DNA of 64,000 nucleotides from the NCBI GenBank assembly GCA_024234435.1, contig JACKOF010000001.1:1674001-1738000 (forward strand), read 5' to 3'. Below the pieces are notes generated by a model. It was not told the origin of the DNA, made no database searches, and was given only the letters and a program-made list of their open reading frames with translations. Origin of the DNA: Pseudomonadales bacterium. GTDB lineage: Bacteria > Pseudomonadota > Gammaproteobacteria > Pseudomonadales > Porticoccaceae. Below are positions 8,818 through 17,636 of the stretch, piece after piece. A program made the position numbers and the translations under genes. Each line of letters begins with the position of its first letter. The first letter of the stretch is position 1.

Positions 8818-9917
8818 TCATGAAAACCGTATCGAGGGTACGCACCATAAACCTGTGTTTCAAAAGTGCCGTAGCCCACTTCGCCGTCATCCCGAACCAT
8901 GCGGCAGGCGACATGGGTCGGCCCTATAAGGCGGGTAACCTCTTTATCGGTGATATCGTACTGCAGGGAGTCAGCCCAGCTTTCCCCCATGTATTTGCCA
9001 TGGCGCCAGGAGTCAGGCCCTCCATATCCTGTGCCTGCACGCAGGTAAGCCCGGGTGAGCGGTTCAAGCTGTACCGTGCGGCGCTCACCATTGGAATCCA
9101 GATAGCTGACCGATGAACCCGCCAGCATTTCACGGGTTTCAGGGTCAAAAACGAGATTGTGTTCGGCGCCCCCCAATATTTCTTCCTGGCTGCCAAAGGG
9201 CTTAATTTTGCGTACGGTGTTAACTTCCCGTGTGCCATCAGGAAACTCAGAAAGACTGAAGTGAACCGTGCAATCGCTGAACTGCATGGGAGACCAGATC
9301 CACAATGTGGTTCTGTTTTTGTTTGCACCCTTGGCCTGCAATATGCCTTTAGGCTCCCGCTCCAGACCGATGGAGCGCACCCCCCAGGAGCGATCACGGG
9401 CACCCCAGGCAGTCTCACGGTTCAGCTCAACCCGTTGATCACCACAGCGAATCTCCCCTTCCCAGAAACCGGTTTGAATCAACCGGGTCGCCTGTTCCAT
9501 CACCCGCCCCATTGACCGTTGCAAAATTGGCGGTTCGTCAAACGCTGGTACTGCGGCATGCCACATGAGATCAAAATTAACCATTTGATCCGGACTCTGA
9601 CACTGCAAGCGTAACTGTTTCAGACCTTCTATCACTTCTACACTGAAAGGTCCCACATGGGCAGTATCCATTCGATCTACCCCAAGCTCTCTGGAAGCGC
9701 GGGTTGTGTGTTGCACACCATCAATAGCAACCGAACCAAACGCATCAATGACCCCGAGATTGGGATAAGAACCCATACCAATCATGAAAAACATATGGTC
9801 ACTGCAGGTATGTCCGGTAAAAAAATAGCGGTCAAAAAAACGTCGGTCACTGGTTCCAGCGTAACGCACCGGTTCGCTGGTCTGGTGAATTAAATAATCA
9901 TCTGCGGGGCTCAGCAT
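8814..9917 (-). CDS. DUF7064/7065-like protein (paralogue of 40067-41206)
   Basis: A 367-residue soluble protein of a poorly known family. Both copies in this window start with LSP-x-DD-x-LIHQT-x2-PVR-x-A, then a DRRFFDRYFF/DPRFFERHWN block and YPNL. Mid-protein they share ELNRETAWGARDRSWGVR / ELSRVEARGTRDRHWGIG, and near the end THVACRMVRDDG / HHCRVTCDGRQ. I associate this architecture with DUF7065 followed by DUF7064, lipocalin-like barrel domains distantly related to CrtC-type hydratases. No catalytic residue can be named. It overlaps the kinase-like gene by four bases and lies 115 bp after the flavin monooxygenase gene. Both copies are next to oxygenases, so a role in handling the oxygenated hydrophobic intermediate is a reasonable guess only. 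Confidence 0.6.
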   Translation of the reverse strand: MLSPADDYLIHQTSEPVRYAGTSDRRFFDRYFFTGHTCSDHMFFMIGMGSYPNLGVIDAFGSVAIDGVQHTTRASRELGVDRMDTAHVGPFSVEVIEGLKQLRLQCQSPDQMVNFDLMWHAAVPAFDEPPILQRSMGRVMEQATRLIQTGFWEGEIRCGDQRVELNRETAWGARDRSWGVRSIGLEREPKGILQAKGANKNRTTLWIWSPMQFSDCTVHFSLSEFPDGTREVNTVRKIKPFGSQEEILGGAEHNLVFDPETREMLAGSSVSYLDSNGERRTVQLEPLTRAYLRAGTGYGGPDSWRHGKYMGESWADSLQYDITDKEVTRLIGPTHVACRMVRDDGEVGYGTFETQVYGAYPRYGFHE

Positions 9918-10032
9918 TTTCAGGAATTCCTATCAGGACAAATCGTTACAGGCAATATGACAGGCGCAGCGACAGCACATTTAAACTGTTTGCTGAGGTG
10001 CGCCTGCCAAGTGATTTTGAAAAACAGATCGT

Positions 10033-11097
10033 TTACCAGCTCTTGATCTCGGGCAGTACTTTTTTGCCTATCAGTTCCATGCTTTTCTCGGCATCGGCAA
10101 ACGGCATACCGCCGTAGCTGGTAATGGAATTCCATTCATAGTTACCAATAATATCGCGGCGCGCCCAAAGCTTGTCGAGCAGCTCCTGGGGTGTTCCCCA
10201 GGCTTGATGTTTCACATAATCTTCCACTGCTGCCTGCTTGCCGATTGAGTTAAGAAAAGCTGCCGAGTCTTTGTATGCCCCATAACCCGCTGTCTCTTTA
10301 TGGTAGTCCTCCATAAACTCATAGTGATCCAGCAGCGAGACGTAGTTGGCCGAAAGATATTTTGTGGCCATTTCTGCCGCTTTGTCAGAACTTTCGTCGC
10401 AATAACAAAAATCAACCATCAACGGATCGTAGGGTTCTTTATTGTGATTTTTACGAAACTCTTCGCGATAAATTTCGATATTCGGCAGGTGCTTTTCCAT
10501 GGAAAACTGAATGAAGCTCATCATGCGAGTGTCATGCAAGGCAATTTGTTTGGCCGAATCAGGCGACATGGCAACCGAATAAAGACGATCCTTTAGGGGC
10601 TGACTGGGACGAGGGCGAATCTCGGCATCAGGCATAGGAAAATGCTTGCCGCCGCTTTTCATGACACCGGTTTCCATGGCGTCCACAATCATCGCGGCTG
10701 CTTCGTCAAAACGATCGCGACTTTCATCCATAGGCACACCAAAAGTCTCAAATTCCTTGCGCGCCAGACCTCTGCCAAAACCCACCAGAAAACGGCCCGG
10801 AAACATGGAATCCATAAGCGATATACGCTCGGCAATTCTCACCGGCTGTATATGCCAGGGCAAAATACAGGCAGCCAACCCGACTTTTATCTTCTCGGTT
10901 TTGGCCGCGACATACGTCAGGATATCGAAGTTATCGACCGACATTGAGTAATCTTCAAAGTGATGTTCGGGACAGAACACCACATCGTAGCCCAGCTCCT
11001 CTGCCCGCAACGCGAGGCGAAGATCATTGCGGACCATTTCATCATCCGAGACATTTTCATGGAGATTGGAGAAAAACATCATATAACCAGCTTGCAT
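10033..11097 (-). CDS. LLM-class flavin-dependent monooxygenase
   Basis: A 354-residue TIM-barrel flavoprotein of the bacterial luciferase-like family. Landmarks are LRLALRAEELGYDVVFCPEHHF near residue 30, VGLAACILPWHIQPVRIAER, MFPGRFLVGFGRGLARKEFETFG (a classic LLM segment), and DESRDRFDEAAAMIVDAM. LLM enzymes use FMNH2 supplied by a separate reductase to oxygenate their substrate; the diketocamphane monooxygenases (type II Baeyer-Villiger enzymes) belong here. I choose the ATG at 11097 (AAGGTGG upstream) over a GTG three codons earlier. It is the first gene of a minus-strand run that also contains a flavin reductase, a lactonase and an aldehyde dehydrogenase, and its promoter carries a tandem motif B site. 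Substrate unknown. Confidence 0.88.
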   Translation of the reverse strand: MQAGYMMFFSNLHENVSDDEMVRNDLRLALRAEELGYDVVFCPEHHFEDYSMSVDNFDILTYVAAKTEKIKVGLAACILPWHIQPVRIAERISLMDSMFPGRFLVGFGRGLARKEFETFGVPMDESRDRFDEAAAMIVDAMETGVMKSGGKHFPMPDAEIRPRPSQPLKDRLYSVAMSPDSAKQIALHDTRMMSFIQFSMEKHLPNIEIYREEFRKNHNKEPYDPLMVDFCYCDESSDKAAEMATKYLSANYVSLLDHYEFMEDYHKETAGYGAYKDSAAFLNSIGKQAAVEDYVKHQAWGTPQELLDKLWARRDIIGNYEWNSITSYGGMPFADAEKSMELIGKKVLPEIKSW

Positions 11098-11160
11098 GAC
11101 ACCCACCTTAAGTACTTAGTATTTATGTTTAATTGTTGATCATTAACTCGGCCACAATGG

Positions 11161-11192
11161 TATATCAAGATATTATGTTATATCAAGGTATA
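11161..11192. promoter_or_regulatory. Tandem motif B operators upstream of LLM gene
   Basis: Two palindromes of the form TATATC-N2-GATATA lie at 11161-11174 (TATATCAAGATATT) and 11179-11192 (TATATCAAGGTATA), exactly 18 bp apart. They sit 64 bp upstream of the LLM monooxygenase ATG and just after the stop of the ligase at 11199. The same 18-bp tandem arrangement appears at 12859/12877 and 17637/17655. Binding of two repressor dimers on one face of the helix is a likely reading, which is inference. Confidence 0.7.
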
Positions 11193-11198
11193 ATGTAA

Positions 11199-12740
11199 TT
11201 AACTTCCGAAAATACGCCGACCCGCGCCTGCCCAGTAGGGCTCACGTACATCTTTACGCTTAAGCTTTCCCGCCGGAGTTTTGGGGAGCGGCTCACACTG
11301 AAAGTGAACCTGAGAAGGCTTTTTATAACTGCCCAAAGCCTTTTCGACCATGTGCCTGACTTCACTGGCATCCACCGCTTCCATCTGTTCAACTACACAG
11401 ACAACGCAAGGGGTTTCACCCCATTTTTCATCGGGAATGCCAAACGCCACCACCTCTTTAACCTTTGGGTGGCTCGCCACCACATTTTCAATCTCGGACG
11501 GCCAAATGTTGTACCCCCCGGAAATGATCATGTCGTCACTGCGGTCAAGCAGATAAACATAGCCGTTCTTGTCAATCCGCCCAATATCACCGGTCTTTAC
11601 CCAGCCATTAACAATACGCTCGCCGGTAGCCTCCGGGTTATTCCAGAACCCGAACATTTGGCCATCGGTCTTGGCCACAATTTCACCTACTTCGCCGATA
11701 GGCAGTGGCTTGTTATCGTCGCCCCAGATGTCGATCAATGCATAGGGCAACCGGGTTCCGCAGGCACGAAGTGGCTCAGAGCCTTCTATATCGGCAAACC
11801 ATTGCTCCGGCCCCATAAATGCCACCGGCAATACCTCGGTTTGACCGTAACCCTGATAAAGCACATCGCCCATCAACTCTCTGGCCGCCAGAATCGTTGC
11901 ATCCTGACTGGGGCCAGCACCCACCAGCACACATTTAAGTCCTGAAAAATTGGTGCTCTTGGCCTTTGGGTGCTGCACAATGGATCGCACCATTGTAGAA
12001 ACCAGTTGCACATAACTAACCTTTCCAGACGAGATCATTTCGAGAGTCTCATCCACATCAAAATGGTCTACCATGACGTTACAGCCACCCCCCAGCCAGG
12101 TCGGTAAATACTGGTACCCAGACGCATGTGAAATAGGCCCCACATGCAGGCAGCCATCACCGGGCAGCAACTGCGGAAAGATATAGAACCAGTCGCGGCA
12201 GGCGTCAATCCAGCCTCTGTGGGTGTAGGCGACCGCCTTGGGTTTGCCGGTGGTGCCCCCGGTATGACGAATGATGAAATAGTCATCAGACGAAATTTCC
12301 ACGCCCGGATCCTCATCACTTTGATCAGAAAGCCAGGTGTGGTATGAATCGTCTCGGACGATAATTTTCAAATCAGGGAGAGAAGCCTCGATACCTTCTA
12401 TTTCATGGCAGTATTCAGGGCTCACCAGCAAGGCTTTGCATTGAGTATTCTCAAGCATATGCAGGTGAATATCCGGGCTATTTCGCGCATACAAAGGCAC
12501 ACGCACAAAGTTGCCAATGGCTCCGGCCTGATAAAAATCTGCAGCCTCAAGACAATTGCTTTCCAGAACACCAACTCGGTCTCCAGGCTCGACCCCCAAC
12601 GAGAGCAAACCATTTGCCAAGCGAATGCCGCGAACCCAGGCTTCTCCGTATGACAAGGCATTGCCTCTGAACGAAACAGCTTCACGCAACTGATTGTATT
12701 TCGCGGATTGCTCCATCAATTCTTTAACATTCACACTCAC
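11199..12740 (-). CDS. AMP-forming acyl-CoA ligase
   Basis: A 513-residue ANL-superfamily ligase. It shows the P-loop-like IRHTGGTTGKPKAVAYTH near residue 160, QGYGQTEVLPVAF (A5), GWVKTGDIGRIDKNGYVYLLDRSDD (A7/A8 hinge), SGGYNIWPSEIENV and the C-terminal LPKTPAGKLKRKDVR with the adenylation lysine. It activates a carboxylic acid with ATP and joins it to CoA. It closely resembles the ligase at 21058-22593 in length and wording, including the GYNIWPSEIE/GFNIWPAELE block. It is divergent from the P450 at 12969, with motif B operators in the shared promoter, and precedes the LLM operon. The acid it activates is unknown. Confidence 0.92.
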   Translation of the reverse strand: MSVNVKELMEQSAKYNQLREAVSFRGNALSYGEAWVRGIRLANGLLSLGVEPGDRVGVLESNCLEAADFYQAGAIGNFVRVPLYARNSPDIHLHMLENTQCKALLVSPEYCHEIEGIEASLPDLKIIVRDDSYHTWLSDQSDEDPGVEISSDDYFIIRHTGGTTGKPKAVAYTHRGWIDACRDWFYIFPQLLPGDGCLHVGPISHASGYQYLPTWLGGGCNVMVDHFDVDETLEMISSGKVSYVQLVSTMVRSIVQHPKAKSTNFSGLKCVLVGAGPSQDATILAARELMGDVLYQGYGQTEVLPVAFMGPEQWFADIEGSEPLRACGTRLPYALIDIWGDDNKPLPIGEVGEIVAKTDGQMFGFWNNPEATGERIVNGWVKTGDIGRIDKNGYVYLLDRSDDMIISGGYNIWPSEIENVVASHPKVKEVVAFGIPDEKWGETPCVVCVVEQMEAVDASEVRHMVEKALGSYKKPSQVHFQCEPLPKTPAGKLKRKDVREPYWAGAGRRIFGS

Positions 12741-12858
12741 ACCCCTTATCTCTACTCTAAAACAGGCAGCCCAAAAGCCGCCGAAGATTAAAAAGCAACG
12801 CCCGCAACACCCACGATCTATTGCGGCAAGCAGGCGATCATCTTTTTCTTATTTTCAA

Positions 12859-12890
12859 TATATCTTGATATAACTATATACTATGATATA
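12859..12890. promoter_or_regulatory. Tandem motif B operators between ligase and P450 genes
   Basis: TATATCTTGATATA (12859-12872) is a perfect inverted repeat. TATACTATGATATA (12877-12890), 18 bp on, keeps the right half and a weaker left half. They lie in the 228-bp divergent gap between the ligase start (12740) and the P450 start (12969), so a regulator here could control both genes. Nothing else of note is visible in the gap. Confidence 0.7.
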
Positions 12891-12968
12891 CCCTAATGCC
12901 TTGTAAACCTGAACAATTCAATTCATTGCGCTCAACATAAAAAACCGAGCCCCACAGGAAAGACATCA

Positions 12969-14195
12969 ATGAGTGAGAACATCACCGCCATAGAAATTGT
13001 TGGTAAAGAAGCACTGGACAACCCAGCAGGGTATTTTGGAAAACTTCGGGATCAACAACCTGTTTTCTGGGATGAACGCCACAAGTCCTGGGTGATTACC
13101 AGCTACCCAATGATCACTGCGGCATTACGAAATCCGGCGTTTTCGTCTGATCGTATCTCACCCTATATACGCGCCAAACTGTCAGGCTCAGACGTAGACC
13201 CGCTGAAACGCCAGGTGTTTGATGTGCTGGCCGATTGGATGGTTTTTAATGATGAGCCCAAACATATGCGACTACGCGGGCTACTCAGCAAGGCATTTAC
13301 TATAAAATCAGTGGACTCTCTCAGAAACCGGGTGGAAACATTGACCCGCGATCTGATTGAAAAGACACCGAAAACCGGCAAATTTGATTTGATGGAATAT
13401 ATCGCCGCTCCGTTGCCTTCCATCATTATTGCCGAGTTACTGGGAGTCCCCCCGGAGGACCGCTCCAAATTCGAATCCTGGACCTATAAGGTTGCTCCGC
13501 TGGTTTCCGGCGGACTGGAAGACCCCTCTCGCTACGAAGTCGCCGCCAAAGGTATGGATGAACTTCTCGGCTATTTCAAAACGCTGATTAACCGCTACGA
13601 AACCACACCGGAAGACAATCTCATTACGGCACTCATACAAGCGCGCGATGAAGGTGATCGACTGAGCACATCGGAGCTGCTGGCTACCTGCACACTGGTA
13701 CTGTTCGGCGGGCACGAAACCACCGCCAATCTCATTGCCAATTCGATCAGAAACCTGCTGCTGCATCCGGACCAGCTTGAGCGTCTTAAAAATGGGCTCG
13801 TCGACGACCAGGCCGCTATTGAAGAATGTCTGCGCTATGACGGCCCAGGCAAGGCACTCACTCGCCTGATTGCTGAAGATATCGAATTTGAGGGGCATTC
13901 CTTCAAGGCCGGTCAGCGGGTCTTTCTAATTCTGGCCGCGGCCAACAGGGATCCGAATTTCTTTGCAAACCCGGAAGATTTTATTCTCGACAGAGAGATG
14001 CCCCACCGACATATGGCTTTCGGACAAGGCAGCCATTTTTGCATGGGCACTCACCTGGCTCGTCTCGAAGCCTCTATTGCTATTCCCATGATCGTCAGAT
14101 CACTGCCCCCCTTCAAACTCGTCAATGAACAGGGAGACTGGATTCCGGTCTTACTCACCAGAGGCTTGAAAACACTCTGGGTTGAGTATATTTAA
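12969..14195 (+). CDS. Cytochrome P450
   Basis: A 408-residue soluble bacterial P450 with all core motifs: I-helix LFGGHETTANLIANS (acid-alcohol pair region E-T-T near residue 250), K-helix EECLRYDGP (ExxR), and the heme-binding loop FGQGSHFCMGTHLARLEA with the cysteine ligand. It would hydroxylate a hydrophobic or CoA-linked substrate using electrons from a [2Fe-2S] ferredoxin such as those at 16723 or 38975. It belongs to the CYP107/109-like type of soluble class I enzymes rather than the CYP101-like pair at 36128-38889, and is nearer to the P450 at 41203. It is followed 2 bp later by the fused DUF35-Ltp gene, so the two are co-translated. A tandem motif B site lies upstream. Confidence 0.93.
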   Translation: MSENITAIEIVGKEALDNPAGYFGKLRDQQPVFWDERHKSWVITSYPMITAALRNPAFSSDRISPYIRAKLSGSDVDPLKRQVFDVLADWMVFNDEPKHMRLRGLLSKAFTIKSVDSLRNRVETLTRDLIEKTPKTGKFDLMEYIAAPLPSIIIAELLGVPPEDRSKFESWTYKVAPLVSGGLEDPSRYEVAAKGMDELLGYFKTLINRYETTPEDNLITALIQARDEGDRLSTSELLATCTLVLFGGHETTANLIANSIRNLLLHPDQLERLKNGLVDDQAAIEECLRYDGPGKALTRLIAEDIEFEGHSFKAGQRVFLILAAANRDPNFFANPEDFILDREMPHRHMAFGQGSHFCMGTHLARLEASIAIPMIVRSLPPFKLVNEQGDWIPVLLTRGLKTLWVEYI

Positions 14196-14197
14196 CG

Positions 14198-15823
14198 GTG
14201 AAAAACAGCTCTGACTGCCGGCCTCTGCCAAACCTGCAAGAGGCTGGCGACTACTACTGGCAATCCGGAAAAACCGGTGAATTCACTCTCGGTTGGTGCT
14301 CCGGGTGCCAGCACTGGTTACACCCGGCTCGGGAAATCTGTCCAGATTGCACCACACCACCCTCCCCCAAAACAGCTTCCGGGCAGGCAAGGCTCATCAC
14401 CTACACGATCAACCACCAGCCGTGGATTAAAGGGCTGGAAACACCCTACATCATCGCAATTGTTGCACCCGTTGAGGCTCCAGACATTCAACTCACCACC
14501 AATCTGGTCGATGTTTCACACGAGCAATTACTCATCGGTATGGCTTTACAGTCAGACTGGCGCTGTTGCAAAGATGTCTGGCTGCCGGTATTTAAACCAC
14601 GGAACAATCCTGTAAAAAAATCTGAAACCCGAGCACCAGCAATCATTCGCTTCTCATCCACTTCAGAAAAGTATGAAAACGCCTCAGCCTTCACTGGCGC
14701 GGGCAAATCATCAATCGCCAGAAAGCTGCCACAAAGCCCTTTAATGCTGACAGCCGAAGCCTGTATCAATGCGATCGCTGACAGCGGGCTGAACAGAGCA
14801 GACATTGACGGCCTGTGCGCATACCCCGGCACCTCGGGAATGCCCGGTCTCTCGAGTGGTGGTGTACGAGAAATAGCCTATGCGCTGAACTTGCAGACCA
14901 ATTGGCATACCGGCGCTCAGGAACTTCCCGGGCAGGCAGGGACAATCCCTTCAGCGATGCTAGCCATCGCTTCCGGTCTTTGTAACCATGTGTTGTGCTT
15001 TACCAGTTTTTCAGCCAGTAACCGGCCCTTGCCTAACGACCTGTTAGAAAGCGTGGTGGGTGAGCCGCGATGGTCCCTACCCTACGGTTGTGTTTCTCCC
15101 GCCAACTGGATTGGAATGTACGCCAACCGCTATCTGCATCAGTACGGAGCTTCCGAAACATTGCTCGGCACACTGGCTATTGCACAAAGACAAAACGCCG
15201 AATTGAACCCGGAAGCCCTATACCGAAATCCCTTGAATATGGAGAATTATTTGGGTTCAAGAAAAATTTCCACGCCATTCAAGCTGCTGGACTGCGACAC
15301 ACCCTGCGATGGTGCTATCGCATTTGTGATATCAAAAGCTGAACGGGCCAGGGATCTACCGAAAAAACCGGTGTACATAGAAGCCTGCGGCACTGCTTTT
15401 GCTGAAACTCAATCCTGGGATCAGGGCACTGTCGTATACCAACCCAACGTGCTCAGCGCCAGTCAACATTTATGGAGCCGCACTGACTTGTCACCAAAAG
15501 ATATTGACCTAGCTGAACTGTACGATGGTTTCACGTTCAATACGATTTGCTGGCTGGAAGCACTGGGGTTTTGTGATCCTGGAGGGGCTACCGATTTTAT
15601 CGGCGATGGAAGCCGTATTCTGATAAACGGACAGTTACCGATAAACACCCACGGCGGCCACCTGAATGCTGGCCGTAGCAATGGCTACGGCCACATTTAC
15701 GAAGCTATCACACAATTAAGAGGAGAAGCTGGCGTCCGGCAAGTGAATGACGCAAAAATTGCGGCAGTATCAACCGGCGGTGGCATTCCAGCGAGTGCCA
15801 TGCTGCTGAAAACTGAACCATAA
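14198..15823 (+). CDS. Fused DUF35 (Zn ribbon/OB-fold) and Ltp/SCP2-thiolase-like protein
   Basis: A 541-residue two-domain protein starting at a GTG 2 bp after the P450 stop. Residues about 10-150 are a DUF35 domain: a rubredoxin-like zinc ribbon (CSGCQ...CPDC, C-x2-C pairs) and an OB fold. Residues about 160-541 are a thiolase-fold Ltp/SCP2 domain, ending in AELYDGFTFNTICWLEALGF, PINTHGGHLNAGRSNGYGHI and a GGGIPAS tail. The usual thiolase nucleophile segment is replaced by LPGQAGTIPSAMLAIASG with no cysteine, as in Ltp retro-aldolases. In steroid side-chain degradation separate DUF35 and Ltp2 proteins form an aldolase that splits a beta-hydroxyacyl-CoA. Here both halves are one chain, whereas a second pair at 17675-19218 is split. 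A retro-aldol role on a tertiary hydroxyacyl-CoA is inferred. Confidence 0.82.
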   Translation: MKNSSDCRPLPNLQEAGDYYWQSGKTGEFTLGWCSGCQHWLHPAREICPDCTTPPSPKTASGQARLITYTINHQPWIKGLETPYIIAIVAPVEAPDIQLTTNLVDVSHEQLLIGMALQSDWRCCKDVWLPVFKPRNNPVKKSETRAPAIIRFSSTSEKYENASAFTGAGKSSIARKLPQSPLMLTAEACINAIADSGLNRADIDGLCAYPGTSGMPGLSSGGVREIAYALNLQTNWHTGAQELPGQAGTIPSAMLAIASGLCNHVLCFTSFSASNRPLPNDLLESVVGEPRWSLPYGCVSPANWIGMYANRYLHQYGASETLLGTLAIAQRQNAELNPEALYRNPLNMENYLGSRKISTPFKLLDCDTPCDGAIAFVISKAERARDLPKKPVYIEACGTAFAETQSWDQGTVVYQPNVLSASQHLWSRTDLSPKDIDLAELYDGFTFNTICWLEALGFCDPGGATDFIGDGSRILINGQLPINTHGGHLNAGRSNGYGHIYEAITQLRGEAGVRQVNDAKIAAVSTGGGIPASAMLLKTEP

Positions 15824-15850
15824 ATTACCGTATCGAAAACCGGCCTACCG

Positions 15851-16522
15851 TTACTGGGTCAGACGTACGCCGTCTTCTTTCAACTCATTGAATATCACCA
15901 TCAACCGTTTCTGGTTTTTGGCCGAAACAAAAGGAAAGAGTATCAACATGACACCCAGCTTGGATGAATTCATAAAGGATTTGTCATCCAGATCACCCTG
16001 CACCCACATTTCCAACAGGCCAATAAAATGAGACATCAGCGAAATGGTGACCGCATTTCTTGTTCGGTCATCCTTTAGCGACGAAGAGTCAATCACAGTA
16101 TCGGCTGCACGCTGCCAGTATGAGTAGGTACCGTCCATAAATGTTGTACGGTGTTCAGGGTGATTCGCCCCCATCAAAACCCGGTACAGCGGCCTTAAAA
16201 AAACCGGGTCCTCAAGAAAAAAGTCAACCGCGTTTTCAACAGCTTCAAGCGCGTGCATCGCGGTATCATCTGACTTGAAAACAAGCCCTTCTCTGGTCAC
16301 TGTATCCAAAGAGCGCAACAACAATTCGTATAACAATCCCTCTTTGGAACCAAACAAATTAAACGGAGTAGCCGGACTGACTTCAGCAGCCGCCGCCAGA
16401 TGTCTAACGGAGAACTCTGTTTCTCCTGTTTCTCTGATCAGGTTTTCAGCGGCATCCAGAATTCGGATTTTTCGCTCCAGCATTTGCTTTTGCCGTAACT
16501 GCACAGTTGATCCTCTTGCCAA
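15851..16522 (-). CDS. TetR-family transcriptional regulator
   Basis: A 223-residue protein with an N-terminal TetR helix-turn-helix: KIRILDAAENLIRETGETEF, then VRHLAAAAEVSPATPFNLFGSKEGLLYELL (residues about 18-70). The C-terminal ligand domain is unassigned. It converges on the DUF35-Ltp gene with 27 bp between, and its start faces the ferredoxin gene's 3' end. Its own promoter (16523-16722) has neither motif A nor motif B; it does have GCTGTG...CACAGC (16596-16616), a possible operator. It may bind motif A, motif B or an unlinked site, and sequence alone does not decide. Confidence 0.88.
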   Translation of the reverse strand: MARGSTVQLRQKQMLERKIRILDAAENLIRETGETEFSVRHLAAAAEVSPATPFNLFGSKEGLLYELLLRSLDTVTREGLVFKSDDTAMHALEAVENAVDFFLEDPVFLRPLYRVLMGANHPEHRTTFMDGTYSYWQRAADTVIDSSSLKDDRTRNAVTISLMSHFIGLLEMWVQGDLDDKSFMNSSKLGVMLILFPFVSAKNQKRLMVIFNELKEDGVRLTQ

Positions 16523-16672
16523 AACATGAATAAAAAAACACTGTCACTGTTGCAGCCATTGCGTCCGCAGGAAGCTTCGGTGATACAGAAACAGAGCTGT
16601 GCAAAACTTTCACAGCCTGGCAGAAGTATAAACCAGTACGAAGATTAAATTCATGTAAAACAAAAAGGCGAC

Positions 16673-16693
16673 ATTAAGCCGGGCAAGCTTAAT
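16673..16693 (-). terminator. Hairpin after ferredoxin gene, possible terminator
   Basis: ATTAAGC (16673-16679) and GCTTAAT (16687-16693) form a perfect 7-bp stem with a 7-nt loop, 30 bp beyond the ferredoxin stop. On the minus strand a T-rich stretch (CCTTTTTGTTTT) begins a few bases after the stem. The AT-rich stem makes it a moderate candidate only. Confidence 0.4.
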
Positions 16694-16722
16694 AGCGGGG
16701 AGAATAAGGCTGTCAGTGCCTG

Positions 16723-17046
16723 CTAATATTGTTTTTCAGGCACCAGGAAGGACATACCATCCATTGATTCGCTCACTTTAAGCTGACAAGTGAGACGACT
16801 ATTTTCTCTGGGTTTCAGCGCGCCTTCGAGTAATTCCATTTCTGTTTCGGAAGGTTTATCAGTAAATTCGTGAATTCTTGTTTCATCAACATAAGCATGG
16901 CATGTTCCGCAAACAGCCTGTCCACCGCACTCGGCCAAAATACCTGGCACAAAGTTTTCAACGGCGACTTCCATCACACTCATGCCAACACGGGCCTCAA
17001 CCTCAGTTTGTTGGCCGTCTGACTGAACAAAAACCAGCTTTACCAT
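16723..17046 (-). CDS. [2Fe-2S] ferredoxin, putidaredoxin/adrenodoxin type
   Basis: A 107-residue ferredoxin with the vertebrate-type cluster spacing: AECGGQAVCGTCHAYVDE (C-x5-C-x2-C, near residues 40-50) and a final cysteine in RLTCQLKV. The length and the EMELLEGAL segment match ferredoxins that feed soluble P450s. It lies 73 bp downstream of the Nudix-like gene on the same strand and is probably co-transcribed with it from the motif B promoter. No ferredoxin reductase is encoded anywhere in the window, so that partner must come from elsewhere. Likely clients are the motif B-linked P450 at 12969 or others in the island. Confidence 0.92.
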   Translation of the reverse strand: MVKLVFVQSDGQQTEVEARVGMSVMEVAVENFVPGILAECGGQAVCGTCHAYVDETRIHEFTDKPSETEMELLEGALKPRENSRLTCQLKVSESMDGMSFLVPEKQY

Positions 17047-17119
17047 TCGTTCTATCCATTCCTGTTATTGATTTTTTCTGTGGCTACATTTCAATAGAAT
17101 TAAAATCTGTAGCAAGCCT

Positions 17120-17605
17120 TTAAGCCACAGCAACACCCATGTGTTTCTCAACCTTCAATGCCGACATAACGGAAGATAACCAGCTAACGGTATTCAGCCG
17201 GGTAATATCGCCTGGGGAGCACCAGCGGGCTGCGTCATTTTCCCAATTGACCGCAATTTCCTTGGTGGTGGTTTCAAAATGAAATGCATGGATACACCAT
17301 GTCTTGTTACGGCTGTCATTCAAATAAAACCGACAGGAGTTGATCAACTTGAGGTTTGCTGGCGCGATATTCGCTTCTTCTTCAATCTCAACCCGGACAT
17401 GCGTAGACGGGCAATTATGCCGATCAAGAAACCCGGTTATGCAATGCCATAAACCGCAATCCCCGGTGACCATCTGGCTCCGCTTAAACAAGGCTACTTC
17501 TCCGTTGTTTGTTAACACTGAAGCGACAATCTCATGATCATACGCTTGTGTAGCCAGCTCAAAGTTAGCGAAAGTGGACGTTTCATATGCTTGATTCATA
17601 GCCAT
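17120..17605 (-). CDS. Nudix-fold protein with degenerate Nudix box
   Basis: A 161-residue protein with a Nudix-like core: VASVLTNNGEVALFKRSQ followed by GFLDRHNCPSTHVRVEIEEE and then ANI. Laid over the G-x5-E-x7-R-E-U-x-E-E-x-G-U box the spacing is exact. The second-half acidic residues (E, E, E) are kept, but the first Glu is Asn, the Arg is Val and the last Gly is Asn. The C-terminal half (CRFYLNDSRNKTWCIHAFHF) also looks Nudix-like. It may still hydrolyse a nucleoside diphosphate derivative such as CoA or an acyl-CoA, or may only bind one. It is the first gene after a tandem motif B site and precedes a P450-type ferredoxin. Its job in the pathway is not known. Confidence 0.6.
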   Translation of the reverse strand: MAMNQAYETSTFANFELATQAYDHEIVASVLTNNGEVALFKRSQMVTGDCGLWHCITGFLDRHNCPSTHVRVEIEEEANIAPANLKLINSCRFYLNDSRNKTWCIHAFHFETTTKEIAVNWENDAARWCSPGDITRLNTVSWLSSVMSALKVEKHMGVAVA

Positions 17606-17636
17606 CTCAAAAGGTCAGTATTGCACTCACCTAAAT

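Noticed and set aside
11304..11945. Open frame of 213 codons on the plus strand
   Set aside because: Fully antisense to the ligase at 11199; composition is that of a reversed ligase frame.
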